A stretch of DNA of 64,000 nucleotides from Jannaschia pagri (lineage in GTDB: Bacteria; Pseudomonadota; Alphaproteobacteria; Rhodobacterales; Rhodobacteraceae). Below are positions 36,354 to 43,839 of this stretch, in pieces (position 1 is the first letter of the stretch; every line of letters begins with the position of its first letter). A program made the position numbers and the translations under genes. The DNA is taken from positions 248,001 through 312,000 of the forward strand of contig NZ_BPFH01000002.1 in assembly GCF_019655435.1 (NCBI RefSeq), read 5' to 3'. A model generated the notes under the pieces. That model was not told the DNA's origin and searched no databases. It worked only from the letters and a program-made list of their open reading frames with translations.

Positions 36354-36435
36354 TCCCTACGCCGGCATTGCCCGGATCAGGTTTGACGGGTTGATGCGCT
36401 TACACCTCTCAGCCCTGTGGTCAGAGCACCCCGAC
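36354..36435 (-). ncRNA. TPP riboswitch (THI element)
   Basis: On the minus strand the classic THI-box order is present: GTCGGGGTGC, GGCTGAGAGG, then CAAACCTGATCCGGGCAATG and CCGGCGTAGGGA. P1 closes between GTCGGGGT/TCCC ends, P3 holds CTGAGA and P4/P5 holds CCTGAT...GCGTAGGGA. It lies 106-187 bases before thiO and opens the nine-gene operon. TPP binding should repress expression. The linker to thiO carries a GCTTG/CAAGC hairpin (36304-36317) but no T-tract, so translational rather than transcriptional control is plausible. Confidence 0.93.
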
Positions 36436-36444
36436 GGTGACCCT

Positions 36445-36473
36445 GACATAGCGAGCCACTGCCCCTGCGGCAA
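36445..36473 (-). promoter_or_regulatory. Candidate sigma-70 promoter of the thi operon
   Basis: On the minus strand TTGCCG (36468-36473) and TATGTC (36445-36450) are separated by exactly 17 bases, and the riboswitch begins about 10 bases downstream of the -10. Position and spacing fit; sequence match is moderate. Confidence 0.45.
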
Positions 36474-36579
36474 GATGAGATTTCCAGTCTCAAAAAACAC
36501 CCACTGTCCCTGGGCTGCCTTCGGGCCTATCGTCAAAGCATCAGGCTGTCCGCCCCACCGTCCCCGTCCCGGAGATCCC

Positions 36580-37968
36580 ATGCCAGACGCCATGCAATCG
36601 CCCAATGCCATCCGCGCCGCGTTCTCAGCAGCCATGTCGGAGATGTATCGGTCCGAGGTCCCGGCCTACGGCACGCTCGTTGACCTTGTCACGTCGATCA
36701 ATGGCGATGTCCTCGCCTCGGACGTGGCCCAGAGGCTAGCCCTGACCCCGGGCGAAGATACCGCCCGGATCAGTCAGGAACGCCATGGCGCGATCCGCCT
36801 AGGGACGGCGGCGGAGCTGGCGATGATGGGACGCGTATTCGCCGTGATGGGGATGGAGCCCGTGGGCTACTACGACCTTTCCGTCGCCTCCGTGCCCGTG
36901 CATTCGACCGCCTTTCGCCCCATCGCGCGCGAAGATTTGGCCGCCAATCCGTTCCGGGTGTTCACCTCGCTCCTGCGGCTGGAGTTGATCGAAGACCCGA
37001 ACTTGCGCGCCCGGGCCGAAGCGGCGTTGGCCGCGCGCGAGATTTTCACCCCCGGCGCCCTTGCCCTGACGGAGCGGGCCGAAACCCAAGGCGGTCTGAC
37101 GCCCCGGGAGGCGGAAACCTTCGTGTCAGAAGTGCTAGAGACCTTCCGGTGGCACGCCGACGCCTGCCTGGACGCCGATACCTTTTCCGAACTGATCGCC
37201 GCCCACCGGCTGATTGCCGACGTCGTGTCGTTCAAGGGCCCCCACATCAACCATCTGACCCCCCGCACGCTGGACATTGACGCGGCGCAATCGGCGATGG
37301 TCTCAGCCGGTTTGCCCGCCAAGGCCGTGGTCGAAGGTCCCCCCAGGCGGGCTTGCCCCATCCTGCTGCGGCAGACCGCGTTCAAGGCCCTGGACGAAGA
37401 GGTTCGTTTCCCCTCCGCCGATGGCACTTGGGTGGCCGGCCATCACACCGCGCGCTTTGGTGAGATTGAGCAGCGCGGCGCGGCCCTGACGCCCAAGGGC
37501 CGCGCGCTCTATGACCGCCTTCTGGCAGAGGCGCGCGCTTCGATCCTGCCCGCGCCCGATGGCTCGAACGCCGATGCCTACGAAGACGCCCTCAAGTCCG
37601 CTTTCCGGGCCTTTCCAGACGATTGGCACGCGATGCACGACGCTGATTTGGCGTACTTCAAATATACCCTTGGCGAGACGGACAATATGCCAGACAGCCT
37701 GGACCTGGCGGCTCTGTTGGATGCCGGTGCGCTCCGGCTCAGCCCCGTGATCTACGAAGATTTCTTGCCCGTCAGCGCGGCGGGCATCTTTCAGTCAAAC
37801 CTGGGCGACGAAGCGCGGGACACGGCCCAGGCGGCCTCCAGCCAGGATACCTTCGAGGCGGCGCTTGGACGCCCAGTGGCCGATGAATTCGTCCTCTACG
37901 CCGCGATCCAGGAGCGATCCCTCCGCGCGTGCCTCGATCAACTTCGCAAGGCAGGTGCAGCCGCCTAG
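36580..37968 (+). CDS. hglS: 2-Oxoadipate dioxygenase/decarboxylase (HglS/YdcJ, DUF1338)
   Basis: 462-residue VOC-like Fe(II) enzyme. In Pseudomonas putida, HglS converts 2-oxoadipate to 2-hydroxyglutarate in D-lysine catabolism. The known metal and substrate residues are recognisable: His69 and Arg73 in ERHGAIRLG, a His in GPHINHLTPR (about 221-224), and Glu294 in ARFGEIEQRG. The length is standard. ATG at 36580 follows GGAGATCCC; upstream frame is the riboswitch antisense and not coding. It is divergent from the thi operon, and its stop overlaps the btaB stop by 4 bases. Other lysine-catabolic genes are not in view. Confidence 0.88.
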   Translation: MPDAMQSPNAIRAAFSAAMSEMYRSEVPAYGTLVDLVTSINGDVLASDVAQRLALTPGEDTARISQERHGAIRLGTAAELAMMGRVFAVMGMEPVGYYDLSVASVPVHSTAFRPIAREDLAANPFRVFTSLLRLELIEDPNLRARAEAALAAREIFTPGALALTERAETQGGLTPREAETFVSEVLETFRWHADACLDADTFSELIAAHRLIADVVSFKGPHINHLTPRTLDIDAAQSAMVSAGLPAKAVVEGPPRRACPILLRQTAFKALDEEVRFPSADGTWVAGHHTARFGEIEQRGAALTPKGRALYDRLLAEARASILPAPDGSNADAYEDALKSAFRAFPDDWHAMHDADLAYFKYTLGETDNMPDSLDLAALLDAGALRLSPVIYEDFLPVSAAGIFQSNLGDEARDTAQAASSQDTFEAALGRPVADEFVLYAAIQERSLRACLDQLRKAGAAA

Positions 37969-38591
37969 GCCCGCGCTACAACGGCATAGCTGGCGTAGCC
38001 GCGATACAACGTACGGTGGACACTGGCCGCCCCGACCGCGGCGACGCTTTCGCCCAACCCATCCCGGGGCGCGACATGGAACCGCGCCAGCCAATGGCGC
38101 AGACCCCGTTTGAACCACAGGGGCAGGTCCGCCTGATCGCCAAAATCCACGATATGCACCTGCCCGCCCGGCGCCAGGTGACGCCGCGCCTCGGCCAAAG
38201 CCCCGCGCCAATCCGGGATCATGGATAGACTGTAGGAGAGGACGATCCGGTCGAAGCCATCGACGCCAAACAGGACCTCGGGGGCGAAGGCACAGGCATC
38301 GCCACGGGCCAACACCGCCCCCTGCCCCAGCTTTGCGCGCGCGGTCGTCAGCATTTGCTCAGAGATATCCAAACCGAACAGCCGCGCCTGGGGATAGCGC
38401 CGCCCCATGGCCAACAGGTTGCGCCCCGTGCCGCAGCCAACCTCCAACACCGTCTGCCCCGGCGAGAGGTCCAGCCCCTCAATCAAATGGTCCCGCCCCA
38501 GCAGGTAGTACTTCCGCGTCACATCATAGATCAGCCGCTGATAACGATAGGTCTCGTCCATCAACGCGCCGTGGTCCGCCCGCTCGGCCAT
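37965..38591 (-). CDS. btaB: Betaine-lipid methyltransferase BtaB
   Basis: 208-residue class I SAM methyltransferase (VLEVGCGTGRNLLAMG motif I near residue 48, FGLDISEQML, RIVLSYSLSMIPDW). Lying after btaA, it is the enzyme that trimethylates diacylglyceryl-homoserine to DGTS, a phosphorus-free membrane lipid. The substrate assignment rests on the operon plus the N-terminal YRYQRLIYDVTRKYYLLGRD, typical of BtaB. Four bases separate it from btaA. It ends convergently with hglS. Confidence 0.92.
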   Translation of the reverse strand: MAERADHGALMDETYRYQRLIYDVTRKYYLLGRDHLIEGLDLSPGQTVLEVGCGTGRNLLAMGRRYPQARLFGLDISEQMLTTARAKLGQGAVLARGDACAFAPEVLFGVDGFDRIVLSYSLSMIPDWRGALAEARRHLAPGGQVHIVDFGDQADLPLWFKRGLRHWLARFHVAPRDGLGESVAAVGAASVHRTLYRGYASYAVVARA

Positions 38592-38595
38592 GCCC

Positions 38596-39816
38596 CTACC
38601 CCTTCAACCGATACAGATGGACACCGCCGTAGATCGCGGACCGGTCCGTCGCGAAGGCCTCCGCCGAGGCCGTGGCATCATAGGCCCAGCGATCCAAAAC
38701 CGCCGACGCGACCCGCCCAGGCAAAATGTCATCGCGCCCGCCCGTGCGGAACAGCACCCGCGCCCCGGGCCGCGCCGTGCGCGTGATCTGATCCCAGAGC
38801 GCGTTCAACTGCGCGTCCGTCATCCAATCCTGGGCGTCCAGCAGGATAAATATCGACTTGGACCGCGCATCGGCGTCCGCCAAGACATCGGTGACGGAGC
38901 GGTTGTGCACGACCACCCGGTGCGCGGCGGCCCGCACGGCGGCGAAATGCTGCGCCTCCAGATAAGGCGGCACGGGACCGGTTCCGTCGGCCTTGTAGGC
39001 CCGGTTCACCGCCTGCCAAACAAAGTAGTTCTCCGCGATCGGGAAATCGCAAAACAACTTGCGGGCGCGCGCCTTCAGGACGGGCAGGACATCGCCCCCC
39101 GCATCCGCCGCCAGCTTGTCATATTGTGCAGGCGGGATGCCCAGCCCGAACAGCGCCGCGCGCCGCCGCACGACCAAGCGCACGGGTGCGCTGTCGATCA
39201 AAGGGGCGATCCGAGCGTCGAAAAAGGCCGCTTGCTCGGCAAGGGTGCGCGCCGCCAAGACCTCTCGCAGGTTCACCCGGGCCAGGCGGCATATGCCGTG
39301 GATCACACCGATAAAGCTGCCCAAGGCGCCAAACCGGTAGAAGCCGCGCGCAAATAGCCCCTTACGGCGGCCCAAAGGCGCGCGCCCATTCCAAAACGCT
39401 TGGGCCTCGGCATCCAGATGGGGCAGAATGTAACGGTCAAGAACATCCGTATTCTCGGACCGGTCCGCATGCCCGAACAGGTCATAGAACGTCCGGTGAT
39501 CCGGCACATGCTGCACCGCTGCCAGTTTGAGCCGATTGAGCTGCACATGCCAGGGCGACAGATCGACCGCCGTGACCGAGGCCGGGCCGCGCGTCAGATA
39601 GGACATCACGTTGCAGCCCCCAGACGCGATACAGACCACGTCATCCGTGCCGTCCAGATCCAGGGCGCGCATATCGCACACCGGATCCTCCCAAATCTGC
39701 GGATAGACCAGGCCCGAGAACATGGAGGCAAACAGCCGATCCAGGATCGTCTCGCGCGACGGCGGGCGGTTTTCGAAGACCGCATCGGCGATCATCTCTT
39801 TTGTTGGGGCGGTCAT
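38596..39816 (-). CDS. btaA: Diacylglyceryl-homoserine synthase BtaA
   Basis: 406-residue DUF3419 protein. It transfers the 3-amino-3-carboxypropyl group of SAM to diacylglycerol. The SAM-binding region is VVCIASGGCNVMSYLTRGPA followed by AVDLSPWHVQLNRLKLAA; SGLVYPQIWEDPVCDMRAL and RSKSIFILLDAQDWM are family-specific. The ATG at 39816 overlaps the plcP stop (ATGA); the very long in-frame extension upstream is antisense-like and rejected. With BtaB it makes DGTS. Confidence 0.94.
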   Translation of the reverse strand: MTAPTKEMIADAVFENRPPSRETILDRLFASMFSGLVYPQIWEDPVCDMRALDLDGTDDVVCIASGGCNVMSYLTRGPASVTAVDLSPWHVQLNRLKLAAVQHVPDHRTFYDLFGHADRSENTDVLDRYILPHLDAEAQAFWNGRAPLGRRKGLFARGFYRFGALGSFIGVIHGICRLARVNLREVLAARTLAEQAAFFDARIAPLIDSAPVRLVVRRRAALFGLGIPPAQYDKLAADAGGDVLPVLKARARKLFCDFPIAENYFVWQAVNRAYKADGTGPVPPYLEAQHFAAVRAAAHRVVVHNRSVTDVLADADARSKSIFILLDAQDWMTDAQLNALWDQITRTARPGARVLFRTGGRDDILPGRVASAVLDRWAYDATASAEAFATDRSAIYGGVHLYRLKG

Positions 39817-40631
39817 ATCTGTTCCGTCTGAGGGGTTTGGCGGCGGGGGGCGTTGGCGCGGCGCGCACGGCGCTGAACCAAGCGGTGTCGATTGCGACGC
39901 GCTTCCCAATCGACCAAGCGCAGATCCCCATCCTGGGATTCGACAATCGCCGTGCAGCTTTCGACCCAGTCGCCGGTGTTCACATAGCGAATATCGCCAA
40001 TGGTCCGCAGGGCCGCGTGGTGGATATGGCCACAGATGACCCCATCGTAGCCCCGTTGGCGGGCGTCTTCGGACAGCACGTCTTCGTATTTGCTGATGAA
40101 GTTGACGGCGTGTTTCACCTGATGCTTGGCCCATTTGGACAGCGACCAGTAGCGCGGAGACCACAGCCGACGAACGGCGTTGATCCGAGGGTTCAGCCAG
40201 ATCAACATGGCGTAGGCGCGGTCGCCCAGGTGTGCCAGCCACTTAGCGTTGGCCACGACGGCGTCGAACTCATCGCCATGGGTGACTAGAAATCGCTCCC
40301 CCTTGGCCGAGATGAAATCGGCGTGGGGCACCACCTCGATGCCGCCAAAGTGCATCCCGAAGTAGCCGCGCATCACCTCATCGTGGTTGCCGGGGATAAA
40401 GACCACGCGGGTGCCCTTCCGCGACTTTTCCAGCAGCAACTCCACGACCTTGTTGTGGTCCGGCGGCCAATGCCAGCCCCGGCGCAACCGCCACCCGTCG
40501 AAGATATCGCCCACGAGGTAGAGCGTGTCACACTCATGGCGCTCCAGGAAATCCGCCAGAAGCGCGGCCTGACATCCTCGGGTTCCCAAGTGGATATCAG
40601 AGAGAAAGATCGTCCGATCCGTCACCGCCAT
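39813..40631 (-). CDS. plcP: PlcP-like metallophosphoesterase (phospholipid remodelling)
   Basis: 272-residue calcineurin-like phosphoesterase with all metal motifs: LSDIHLG, VGDIFDGW, PGNHDE, THGDEFD and CGHIHHA. It resembles LpxH (UDP-2,3-diacylglucosamine diphosphatase), but the family member PlcP of Sinorhizobium and marine bacteria is a phospholipase C that releases diacylglycerol from phosphatidylcholine when phosphate is low. Coupling to btaA (ATGA overlap) strongly favours PlcP here, since BtaA consumes diacylglycerol. A candidate Pho box lies 43-60 bases upstream. The C-terminus is Arg-rich and probably disordered. Confidence 0.88.
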   Translation of the reverse strand: MAVTDRTIFLSDIHLGTRGCQAALLADFLERHECDTLYLVGDIFDGWRLRRGWHWPPDHNKVVELLLEKSRKGTRVVFIPGNHDEVMRGYFGMHFGGIEVVPHADFISAKGERFLVTHGDEFDAVVANAKWLAHLGDRAYAMLIWLNPRINAVRRLWSPRYWSLSKWAKHQVKHAVNFISKYEDVLSEDARQRGYDGVICGHIHHAALRTIGDIRYVNTGDWVESCTAIVESQDGDLRLVDWEARRNRHRLVQRRARRANAPRRQTPQTEQI

Positions 40632-40673
40632 CGCCCCGCAGCCTACCTTAGACGGGGCGCTTAGGCCGCCATT

Positions 40674-40691
40674 GTATCAGCGTGATGACGA
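40674..40691 (-). promoter_or_regulatory. Candidate Pho box upstream of plcP-btaA-btaB
   Basis: The minus strand reads TCGTCATCACGCTGATAC: two 7-base half-sites separated by 4 bases, matching the PhoB consensus CTGTCAT-N4-CTGTCAC at 10 of 14 positions. It lies in the 75-base gap between ytoQ and plcP, where a promoter for the lipid operon is needed. Match is imperfect. Confidence 0.4.
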
Positions 40692-40706
40692 AGGGCGGTC
40701 CGGGCG

Positions 40707-41168
40707 CTACTCTGTCGACGGCAGGGTCCCGCGCTGCACATATGTTAGGCATTGCACGACCTGCTGCGCCGTCTCGACCACGGCCAAGGCTGCGGCGTCC
40801 ACTTCCTTGAGGGCGTGTTGATGCTCGAGGCAGTGCATCACGATCAAAGACCGTCCCAACGCCGCCGCCTGCCCCGCGTCAAACGCCGCGTTCCACTGCT
40901 TATACTTCTCGCCAAAGCGGACGACGACGATATCTGCATCGGCCAGCCCTTTACGGGTGCGGATCGCATTCAGTTTGGCGCTCTTGTGGTCGTGCCAAAA
41001 CTTGTCCGCCTCGGCCCCCATGATCGCCACGCCGCAGTCATCGGACGCCGCGTGATCGGTGACGGGGCCCGTAAACGCCACGTCCAAGCCAGCGGCGCGG
41101 CAGCCCTCCATGATCTCTTCCCGCCAATTGGTATGGATTTCGCCAGACAGGTAAACGGATAGGGTCAT
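40707..41168 (-). CDS. YtoQ family protein
   Basis: 153-residue small cytoplasmic protein of the YtoQ group, related to the nucleoside 2-deoxyribosyltransferase fold. Conserved blocks: LSVYLSGEIHTNWREEI, FTGPVTDHAASDDCG and DADIVVVRFGEKYKQWNAAF. The ATG at 41168 is preceded by GGAGG; a long upstream in-frame extension is not family sequence. Biological role unknown. It sits upstream of plcP but the Pho-box-bearing gap suggests separate control. Confidence 0.85.
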   Translation of the reverse strand: MTLSVYLSGEIHTNWREEIMEGCRAAGLDVAFTGPVTDHAASDDCGVAIMGAEADKFWHDHKSAKLNAIRTRKGLADADIVVVRFGEKYKQWNAAFDAGQAAALGRSLIVMHCLEHQHALKEVDAAALAVVETAQQVVQCLTYVQRGTLPSTE

Positions 41169-41345
41169 TGGGAGGTCCTCCACATGCAGCTTTGGCGACC
41201 GGAGTGCCGCGCGGACCGTTGCGGCGCAAGTCTTGCCAGCCTCGTGCCGGGCGCTAGGCGGCGGTAGGTCGCTCGGTGCTCTTTGCCGCAGGTGTGCGGC
41301 GATTCCGCGTTTCCCGCGACCGGGGAAACGGTCTAAGCGACGGCC

Positions 41346-42515
41346 ATGGACTATGATGCGATCATTCTCGGCGCGGGCGGCGCGGGCCTCATGGCTGCGG
41401 CAACGGCGGGCCAGGCGGGTGCCCGCGTGCTGGTGATCGACCATGCGGACAAGCCGGGAAAAAAGATCCTGATCTCCGGCGGCGGGCGGTGCAACTTCAC
41501 CAATATGGGCGTCGAGGCGGGCTGCTTTCTGTCCGACAACCCCCACTTCGCGAAATCCGCGCTAAGCCGCTACACCCAATGGGACTTCCTGGATCTGGTG
41601 GAGCGGCATGGCATCGCGTGGCACGAAAAAACCCTGGGGCAATTGTTCTGCGACGGCTCCGCCAAACAGATCGTCGCGATGCTGCTGGCTGAATGCGCGG
41701 CGGGCGGTGTGGACATCCGGCTCGGGACCCAGATCGGAGAGATCGGCCACGCAGACGGCGCCTTCCACGTCGCTGGCGCGCGGGCGCGGGCGCTTGTCAT
41801 TGCGACGGGCGGGCCGTCTATCCCGAAGATGGGCGCAACAGGGATCGCCTATGATATCGCGGAGCGGTTCGGCCTGGGGGTCGTCGCGCCGCGACCGGCC
41901 CTGGTGCCGCTGACCCTGGACCCAGCCGAGATGCCGTTTCAGACCATGTCCGGCGTGGCCTGCCCCGCCGTGGCGACGACGGCGGGGGTGTCCTTTGAAG
42001 AGGCCGCGCTTTTTACGCACCGGGGGCTGTCAGGCCCGGCCGTGTTGCAAGCATCCTCCTATTGGCATCCCGGACAGCCGGTTTCCCTTAACCTTTGGCC
42101 GGACGCGGCCCAGGCCCTGCGAGCCGCCCGGAGACGGATGCCACGGGCGCATATCAAGGCTGCCCTCTCGGAACACTTGCCGAAACGTCTGGCCGACGCC
42201 ATGGACGCCCGCATCGGTCTGACCACGGAGCTGGCCAATCTGTCGGACGCCGCGCTGGATGCCGCCGCCGCCAACCTGACCGATCTGACGCTGCACCCCA
42301 CGGGCACCGAGGGCTATGCCAAGGCAGAAGTGACGGCAGGCGGGATCGACACGGCGGATCTGTCCTCGAAAACCATGGAGGCGCGGAAAGTGCCCGGCCT
42401 CTATTCCATCGGCGAAGCGGTTGACGTGACCGGCTGGCTCGGCGGCTACAACTTCCAATGGGCCTGGGCCTCGGGCGTGGCCGCGGGACAGGCCATCGCG
42501 GCGGCACGGGGCTAA
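41346..42515 (+). CDS. HI0933/BaiN-type FAD-dependent oxidoreductase
   Basis: 389-residue flavoprotein of the HI0933/BaiN (aminoacetone-oxidase-like) family. FAD-binding motif AIILGAGGAGLMAAATAGQ at the N-terminus, the diagnostic GKKILISGGGRCNFTN (about 38-53), ALVIATGGPSIPKMGATG and the C-terminal GLYSIGEAVDVTGWLGGYNF. Physiological substrate is unknown for most members. It has its own promoter region divergent from ytoQ (177 bases) and is convergent with the response regulator gene (25 bases). Confidence 0.88.
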   Translation: MDYDAIILGAGGAGLMAAATAGQAGARVLVIDHADKPGKKILISGGGRCNFTNMGVEAGCFLSDNPHFAKSALSRYTQWDFLDLVERHGIAWHEKTLGQLFCDGSAKQIVAMLLAECAAGGVDIRLGTQIGEIGHADGAFHVAGARARALVIATGGPSIPKMGATGIAYDIAERFGLGVVAPRPALVPLTLDPAEMPFQTMSGVACPAVATTAGVSFEEAALFTHRGLSGPAVLQASSYWHPGQPVSLNLWPDAAQALRAARRRMPRAHIKAALSEHLPKRLADAMDARIGLTTELANLSDAALDAAAANLTDLTLHPTGTEGYAKAEVTAGGIDTADLSSKTMEARKVPGLYSIGEAVDVTGWLGGYNFQWAWASGVAAGQAIAAARG

Positions 42516-42540
42516 CGCGACGCGCCCGAATGGGCCAACA

Positions 42541-43152
42541 CTACAGGATCTGTCGGTCCCGCGCCGCCAGCGCCGCCTGCGTTCGGTTCGTAACCCCCAG
42601 CTTGGACATGACGTTGCGCACGTGCAGCTTGACGGTCACCTCCTGGACGTCCATCGCGCGGGCGATTTCCTTGTTGGACAGGCCCTTGGCCAAATGGGTC
42701 AGCGTCTGTAGTTCGCGCCGCGACAGGCTTGGAAAGGCTGGCGCTTGCGCCGGCGCGGACGAGGCCATGTCCACCGGCAGGTACTTTTCCCCGGCCAAGA
42801 CAAAGCGCACCGCATTGACCATGGAGGGGGCGGGCATGGACTTTGGGATGAAACCATCCGCGCCCAGTTCCAAGGCTTTGGTTGCCACGTCCCTGCTGGC
42901 AACGCCCGAGACCAGAGCAACGGGCACGGCGGGATGCTTGCGTTTGATCCGCTCCAACCCTTCCAGACCGTTCATGCCGGGCATGTGGTAGTCGAGAAGC
43001 GCCAGATCCACGGGATCCAAGCGCCCCAGCACGTCCAGCGCGCCGGGCACGTCCCCGGCTGTCGTGACGCGAAAATCGTCGATCGCCGACAGGTAGGCGG
43101 CAATCGTGTCGCGCACCAGGTCGTGGTCATCAGCTATCAGCACATGGGGCAT
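42541..43152 (-). CDS. NarL/FixJ-family response regulator
   Basis: 203-residue regulator: a receiver domain (about 1-118) with acidic pocket ADDHD, phospho-acceptor Asp54 in LALLDYHMPGMNG and Lys in IPKSM, then a LuxR-type HTH (about 138-200, SRRELQTLTHLAKGLSNKEI and QEVTVKLHVRNVMSKLG). It is divergent from the small molybdopterin-fold gene and the hybrid kinase at 43840-46326, the likely phosphate donor through its Hpt domain. Target genes unknown. Confidence 0.9.
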   Translation of the reverse strand: MPHVLIADDHDLVRDTIAAYLSAIDDFRVTTAGDVPGALDVLGRLDPVDLALLDYHMPGMNGLEGLERIKRKHPAVPVALVSGVASRDVATKALELGADGFIPKSMPAPSMVNAVRFVLAGEKYLPVDMASSAPAQAPAFPSLSRRELQTLTHLAKGLSNKEIARAMDVQEVTVKLHVRNVMSKLGVTNRTQAALAARDRQIL

Positions 43153-43290
43153 TGGGGCCCTCCGGCAGGAAATGACGTTAAGGAAGCGGTGGGAAAACCT
43201 ATCCCTTCGGATATGGTTCTAACCCTATGCCCGTGGATCGCACATGGGGAATATTCTACCTCCATCCCAAGATCACTCACAGGATCTACC

Positions 43291-43770
43291 ATGTCCCTTT
43301 CCCGCATCACTGTCTCGATGGTGCACGCCTTTGTCTTGTGTTGCTGCCTTGCTGGCGCTGGGGTTGCACAAGATCTTCGGGTCATCGACGGCAACGGGAA
43401 AGGGACATCGGTAACGCTCGCCGAGCTGGACGATATGACACAGCAGGCCGTGACAACGTCGACGATTTGGACAGACGGGGTCGCAACCTATTCGGGCGTA
43501 TCGCTCCTCGCGTTGCTCAAGGCGCAGGGGATCGATGCGGGGGCGGTCAAACTCGTAGCGCTTAACGATTACGCGGTGACCATTCCCATCGCCGAGCTGG
43601 AAGAAGAGGTCCCGATCCTGGCCTCACGGCGCGACGGCGCCCCCATGCCGGTGCGCGATAAGGGTCCCTATTGGTTGATCTATCCTTTTGACGCGTCACA
43701 GGACTACCAGACCGAGACAATCTACGCCCGCAGCATCTGGCAGGTCAGCGAAATCCGCCACTTGCCATAG
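43291..43770 (+). CDS. Small secreted molybdopterin-dependent-oxidoreductase-fold protein
   Basis: 159-residue exported protein. A signal peptide (VHAFVLCCCLAGAGVAQ, cleavage probably before DLRVID) leads into a domain resembling a shortened oxidoreductase molybdopterin-binding (sulphite-oxidase-like) fold: TYSGVSLLALLKAQGI, LNDYAVTIPIAEL, KGPYWLIYPFDAS and SIWQVSEIRHL. The Cys that ligates molybdenum in real enzymes is not seen, so it is more likely a binding or sensory protein. It lies 69 bases before the hybrid kinase gene and is presumably co-transcribed, suggesting a periplasmic accessory to that sensor. The ATG at 43291 is favoured by the signal peptide. Confidence 0.7.
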   Translation: MSLSRITVSMVHAFVLCCCLAGAGVAQDLRVIDGNGKGTSVTLAELDDMTQQAVTTSTIWTDGVATYSGVSLLALLKAQGIDAGAVKLVALNDYAVTIPIAELEEEVPILASRRDGAPMPVRDKGPYWLIYPFDASQDYQTETIYARSIWQVSEIRHLP

Positions 43771-43839
43771 GCCCTCGACCCGGCGGTCGGACCGGCTTAC
43801 CGTAAATGGTGGCTCAGAACCCATGGCAGAAGGGGCAAG

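Noticed and set aside
38596-40242. Extension of btaA to 548 residues
   Set aside because: The extra N-terminal 142 codons run inside plcP in another frame and look like shadow; the ATG at 39816 gives the family N-terminus and an ATGA overlap.
42745-43290. Long N-terminal extension of the exported Mo-fold protein
   Set aside because: The extension is antisense to the response regulator; the ATG at 43291 opens a proper signal peptide.
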